Assembly: GCF_002884445.1 (NCBI RefSeq) | Contig: NZ_KZ614144.1 | Span: forward strand, 3,764,094 to 3,828,093 | Reading direction: 5' to 3' | Length of the DNA stretch: 64,000 nucleotides | DNA from: Paenibacillus castaneae | GTDB lineage: Bacteria; Bacillota; Bacilli; Paenibacillales; Paenibacillaceae | In this document: positions 60,919 through 64,000 of the stretch, piece by piece | Layout of the letters: each line of letters opens with the position of its first letter | How positions within the stretch are numbered: the stretch's first letter is position 1 | Position numbers and translations under genes: made by a program | The notes under the pieces: generated by a model | The model's input: only the letters and a program-made list of their open reading frames with translations | Told to the model about the DNA's origin: nothing | Databases searched by the model: none

Positions 60919-61863
60919 CTATTCATCACGCAATGTGCGTCCGGTCATTTGTAAAAACAGCGACTCTAAATTGGGCTCCACCCGAGTCAGCTTGCGAAGA
61001 TTAATTCCGTGCTTCTGAACAATAAATAATAAATCCTGCAATATAGATGATGATTCCTTCACTGTAATTTCCAAAACCGTTCCGTTCTTATCCACATCCA
61101 CATGCTTTACGCCCGGATGCTCCTGCATTTCCAGTAAAGCCGGCTCTATTGCTCGATCAATTTCGAATATAAGCTTCTCCGCTTGGCCAGATTGGCGCTT
61201 CAGCTCATCTTTCGTGCCGCAGGCAATAAGCTTGCCTTGATCCAAAATACCGATTCTTGAGCAAATGGCTTCAATCTCTTCCATATAATGACTTGTATAG
61301 ATAACAGTTGATCCTAATCGATTCAATTCTCTCACTGACTCCAAAATATGATTACGCGACTGCGGGTCTATGCCCACTGTAGGCTCATCCATGATGATCA
61401 GCTTCGGCCGATGCATAATGGCGCATGCAATGTTAAGCCGGCGCTTCATTCCGCCTGAGAATGTGAGCGGCTTATCCTTCGCCCGATCCAGCAGACCAAC
61501 AAATCGCAGCGCTTCATCCACCCGATCACGCAGCAGCTGTCCTCTAAGACCATAAAGCTTAGCAAAAAAGGTAACGTTCTCTCGTGCTGTCAAGGCTTCG
61601 TAAATAGCTAACTCCTGAGGAACAAGACCGATTCTCTTCTTCACTTCCAGCGGCTGTTTGCGGATCGAGAAGCCGTCCACTAATATATCCCCGCCGCTGG
61701 GCTCAAGCAAGCCTGAAAGCATATGAATGGTTGTGCTCTTGCCGGCACCGTTCGGGCCGAGCAATCCGAACACTTCGCCCGCCTCGATATTGAAGGTAAG
61801 ATGATTGACAGTAAGCGCCGTATCGTATTTTTTGACAACTTCTCGGAATGCTACGAGACTCAT
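60919..61863 (-). CDS. ABC transporter ATP-binding protein (LnrL-like)
   Basis: A 314-residue ATPase: GLLGPNGAGKSTTIHML Walker A, Q-loop LVPQELAIYEALT, LTFSGGMKRRLNIACAI signature, KLIIMDEPTVGIDP Walker B, and TSHYMEEIEAIC H-loop; a C-terminal ~80-residue extension as in drug/lipid exporters. Divergent from a kinase/regulator pair. Start follows AAAGGATG by 8 nt. Confidence 0.9.
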   Translation of the reverse strand: MSLVAFREVVKKYDTALTVNHLTFNIEAGEVFGLLGPNGAGKSTTIHMLSGLLEPSGGDILVDGFSIRKQPLEVKKRIGLVPQELAIYEALTARENVTFFAKLYGLRGQLLRDRVDEALRFVGLLDRAKDKPLTFSGGMKRRLNIACAIMHRPKLIIMDEPTVGIDPQSRNHILESVRELNRLGSTVIYTSHYMEEIEAICSRIGILDQGKLIACGTKDELKRQSGQAEKLIFEIDRAIEPALLEMQEHPGVKHVDVDKNGTVLEITVKESSSILQDLLFIVQKHGINLRKLTRVEPNLESLFLQMTGRTLRDE

Positions 61864-61938
61864 TGGTTGGACATCCTTTCGGCTTGTTATTGTTTATTTA
61901 ATTGTAATAAAAAATCAGCAGCTCATCAGGTCTACAAA

Positions 61939-61965
61939 GTCACCTTTGAACGGTGACATAAGTCA
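61939..61965. promoter_or_regulatory. Overlapping dyads, probable response-regulator operator
   Basis: GTCACC-TTTGAAC-GGTGAC (61939-61957) and TGAC-ATAA-GTCA (61954-61965) give three GTCA/TGAC half-sites in the divergent gap. A TACAAT -10 for the ATPase lies at 61901-61906 with no good -35, placing the dyads about 45-70 nt upstream of that start, suitable for an activator. Confidence 0.55.
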
Positions 61966-62018
61966 TATCATTGTTATTTAGAATGATTATAATTTAGCTC
62001 ATCCAATTCACACTGCTA

Positions 62019-62027
62019 TGCTATAAT
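62019..62027 (+). promoter_or_regulatory. Extended -10 promoter of the histidine kinase gene
   Basis: TGCTATAAT. A transcript starting ~7 nt downstream excludes the ATG at 62026 as start codon. Confidence 0.6.
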
Positions 62028-62061
62028 GAAACAAATTCTAATGAGGGAGCTATGTTCCTGC

Positions 62062-63198
62062 ATGAATAAATTGCTATACCGCATTCGAATTCTGCTAGTA
62101 GCCGTACCGGCCGTCATAAGCATGAACAACATCGATGCAGGATCATACGCTACTTATACAGCCCTTGTATTGCTCGCTCTTCTTCTTATTAAAGCAGGCA
62201 GACTGCTTCCGCAGCTGGCTAATCTGTTCTTATTAGCCGAACTCATCGGATTTGGAGCGCTTTCTTATCTATATGGAGGCGTCTTATTTTTACTGATTTT
62301 CTCCACATTAATTGCGGCATTCCGCAGCAAACCTGCACCATACGTATGCGCAGGCTGGACTATTGCCGGATTGGCTGTGCTTTATATCGTCCTGAGCAGC
62401 AGCGGTAGAAATTATGAATTGATTATTGCTGTGCTCCTGCTGTGGGCTGCGATAGCGGCAATCCTCTATACAGCCAATGAATTTGAGGATAAGCGGCACA
62501 AAGTAGAAGATTTATATGAAGCACTGGCACTAAGTCATGAGCAATTAGATTCCGCAAGACTTCGAATGCTTGAATATGCATCTCAGGTTGAGCATTACGC
62601 GCAAGTCGAGGAACGAAATCGGATAGCCAAAGATATTCATGACGATCTCGGCCATCGACTCATTCGTGTGAAGATGATGTCAGAGGCTGCTCTGCACCTA
62701 TTCGAGTCGGATACGATGCGCTCTCGCGCAATGGTTGCTCAAATACGCGATCAGCTGCAGGATAGCATGGAGCGAATGCGCCGCACCGTTCGCAAGCTTA
62801 CTGCGGAAGATGTCAGTGATGTGAGACGTTACGCATTAGACCGTCTGGTAGAAGAGTCAGTGGATGCTTTAGGAATAGCTGTAAGCTTTGAGGTTGGCGG
62901 CTTTCCCCGCCCTATGTATCCAAGCATGGAACTCAGTTTGTTCAAAAATGCCCAAGAAGCTATCACCAATGCTGTCCGCCATGGAAACGCTACTGCCGTA
63001 TCCGTCAGGCTGCAATTTCAGTCTAATTTCGTTGCATTAACGGTGTCCAATAATGGCAGCCTGCCGACCGAGCCTATTGAAGCCGGTCTAGGCTTGCGAG
63101 GCATGAAAGAAAGAATAGCACTAATAGGCGGTCGCCTTGAATGGCAGCAGTCTGAGCAATTTTCCATTACTACGATTTTGCCGCTCCTTGGCGAATAG
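62062..63198 (+). CDS. NarL-type sensor histidine kinase (LnrJ/DesK-like)
   Basis: A ~378-residue HisKA_3 kinase. About five TM helices in residues 1-140, with little extracytoplasmic sequence, as in intramembrane-sensing kinases. Dimerisation helix with phospho-His193 in RIAKDIHDDLGHRL; HATPase with KNAQEAITNAVRHG N-box and GLGLRGMKERIALIGG G-box. ATG 62062 has GAGGGAG 12 nt upstream; earlier ATGs lie in the promoter or lack a site. Followed by its regulator. Confidence 0.88.
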   Translation: MNKLLYRIRILLVAVPAVISMNNIDAGSYATYTALVLLALLLIKAGRLLPQLANLFLLAELIGFGALSYLYGGVLFLLIFSTLIAAFRSKPAPYVCAGWTIAGLAVLYIVLSSSGRNYELIIAVLLLWAAIAAILYTANEFEDKRHKVEDLYEALALSHEQLDSARLRMLEYASQVEHYAQVEERNRIAKDIHDDLGHRLIRVKMMSEAALHLFESDTMRSRAMVAQIRDQLQDSMERMRRTVRKLTAEDVSDVRRYALDRLVEESVDALGIAVSFEVGGFPRPMYPSMELSLFKNAQEAITNAVRHGNATAVSVRLQFQSNFVALTVSNNGSLPTEPIEAGLGLRGMKERIALIGGRLEWQQSEQFSITTILPLLGE

Positions 63199-63235
63199 CT
63201 TCTAACTTGGTACATTTAATTGGAGGAATCACGTT

Positions 63236-63883
63236 ATGATTAACGTATTGATCGTGGACGATGATCCATTTATTCGTGAAAGCATGCACGTAATCTTGGA
63301 GCTGGACAGTGATTTGCATGTAGCCGGTGTTTGCGGGAATGGCCTAGAAGCAGCTGAATTTGTTCGACAGCAGTCTGTCGACGTTGTGGTTATGGACATC
63401 CGGATGCCTGTTTGTGACGGCGTGGAGGGCACGAAGCTGCTGCGAGCGCTTGATGCTCCGCCATCCGTATTGATCTTAACGACCTTTGACGATGACGAAT
63501 ATATTGCGCAGGCAATTCGTAACGGAGCGAACGGCTATTTGCTCAAGAATGTTCCCCCTAGCCGAATCATAAGCGGTATCAAGACCGTACACGAGGGTTC
63601 GATGCTCATTCATCCTGATATTGCCCGCAAGCTGGCCGATATGCTTGAACCTTCTCGCGGGGATAAAGATTTAAACAAGACAATAACAATGGCCGGGCTT
63701 ACACAAGCTGAAAGCCAAATTGTTCGTCATATCGCTGATGGTAAATCCAACAAAGAAATTGCAGCCTCATTATTTTTAAGCGAGGGAACGATCAAAAACT
63801 ATATTACGGAAATACTGCATAAGCTGGAGCTCCGTGATCGAACGCAAATCGCTATTTTTTATTTGAAATTATTGCATCAATAA
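63236..63883 (+). CDS. NarL/LuxR-family response regulator (LnrK-like)
   Basis: A 215-residue regulator. Receiver: IVDDDPF acidic pair, Asp54 in VVVMDIRMP, and LKNVPPSR. LuxR helix-turn-helix: LTQAESQIVRHIADGKSNKEIA, then LFLSEGTIKNYI. GGAGG lies 9 nt before the start, 37 nt after the kinase stop. It should activate the divergent ABC operon. Confidence 0.93.
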   Translation: MINVLIVDDDPFIRESMHVILELDSDLHVAGVCGNGLEAAEFVRQQSVDVVVMDIRMPVCDGVEGTKLLRALDAPPSVLILTTFDDDEYIAQAIRNGANGYLLKNVPPSRIISGIKTVHEGSMLIHPDIARKLADMLEPSRGDKDLNKTITMAGLTQAESQIVRHIADGKSNKEIAASLFLSEGTIKNYITEILHKLELRDRTQIAIFYLKLLHQ

Positions 63884-63909
63884 TTGTTAAACAGGGAGCG
63901 ACAACAGCA

Positions 63910-64000
63910 ATGACTTTACAGACTACTACAGATTTGCAAGGCTTTACACAAACAGACTTTGATGTTTTCCAGCTGCAAGGGCTAGAGGAAAGAATGGCAG
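63910..64000 (+). CDS. YktB/DUF1054 family protein, N-terminal fragment
   Basis: Only ~30 codons are in the window: GFTQTDFDVFQLQGLEERMA, close to the start of YktB (FTxxDFxxFxIxGLxxRM). GGGAGC lies upstream. It runs off the right edge. Based on a short match. Confidence 0.6.
   Translation, partial: MTLQTTTDLQGFTQTDFDVFQLQGLEERMA

Overview
The window looks like chromosome of a Paenibacillus-type Bacillota: moderate GC, strong GGAGG-type ribosome binding sites, many GTG and TTG starts, and gene neighbourhoods shared with Bacillus subtilis (priA-coaBC-rpoZ-gmk-remA next to yloB/yloA, ylbF-ylbG, ftsW-ylaN, acsA/acuA-acuC with ccpA, yuaF-floT). I see no rRNA, tRNA, CRISPR array, insertion sequence or prophage. 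Gene density is that of an ordinary core chromosome.

Layout. 1-10 kb (minus strand): replication restart (priA, partial), CoA synthesis (coaBC), a DinB/YfiT protein and a Nudix hydrolase, then rpoZ-gmk-remA, a fused homocysteine methyltransferase/methylene-THF reductase overlapping dapF, and a SERCA-type Ca2+ ATPase. 10-15 kb: rqcH (plus), then a minus-strand run of LysR regulator, PHP phosphoesterase and a MerR regulator with a CarH-like B12 light-sensing signature. 15-20 kb: ylbF-ylbG (Ric complex) with a palindromic repeat between them, and an XPB-type helicase overlapping a helicase-associated partner. 20-31 kb: SNase/LTD-like lipoprotein, M20 peptidase, YugN-like, ftsW, Asp23/Gls24 protein, Ca2+/H+ antiporter, ylaN, a truncated HPr-like protein, M29 aminopeptidase, a lipoprotein and a GAF-GGDEF protein. 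31-38 kb: rpsD with a structured leader, the flotillin operon behind an ECF-type promoter, and a class A PBP with FN3-like domains. 38-51 kb: carbon metabolism and catabolite control (acsA, acuA, acuC, mtnN, ccpA, ptsI, a PTS EIICBA). 51-58 kb: aroA-aroK, gnd, proS behind a T-box. 58-64 kb: an ABC-2 exporter divergent from a NarL-type two-component system, arranged like the B. subtilis linearmycin (Lnr) module, then the start of a YktB/DUF1054 gene.

How it fits together. AcsA makes acetyl-CoA and is the known target of the AcuA acetylase and AcuC deacetylase; the acsA-acuA gap carries a near-consensus cre, and ccpA lies 2 kb away. PtsI and EIICBA are translationally coupled, but no complete ptsH is present; the only HPr relative here lacks the phosphorylatable His. 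The histidine kinase/response regulator pair probably drives the divergent exporter through overlapping GTCA/TGAC dyads.

Most notable: (i) a roughly 77-bp tandem palindromic repeat, nearly identical at two loci, each time inside an operon and ending in the ribosome binding site of the second gene; (ii) the CarH-type MerR protein with intact Wx9EH and ExHxxG motifs; (iii) the XPB helicase/partner pair; (iv) the HPr-like protein lacking His15 but keeping Ser46. None is proven to be a new system; all calls come from reading the sequence, without database searches.
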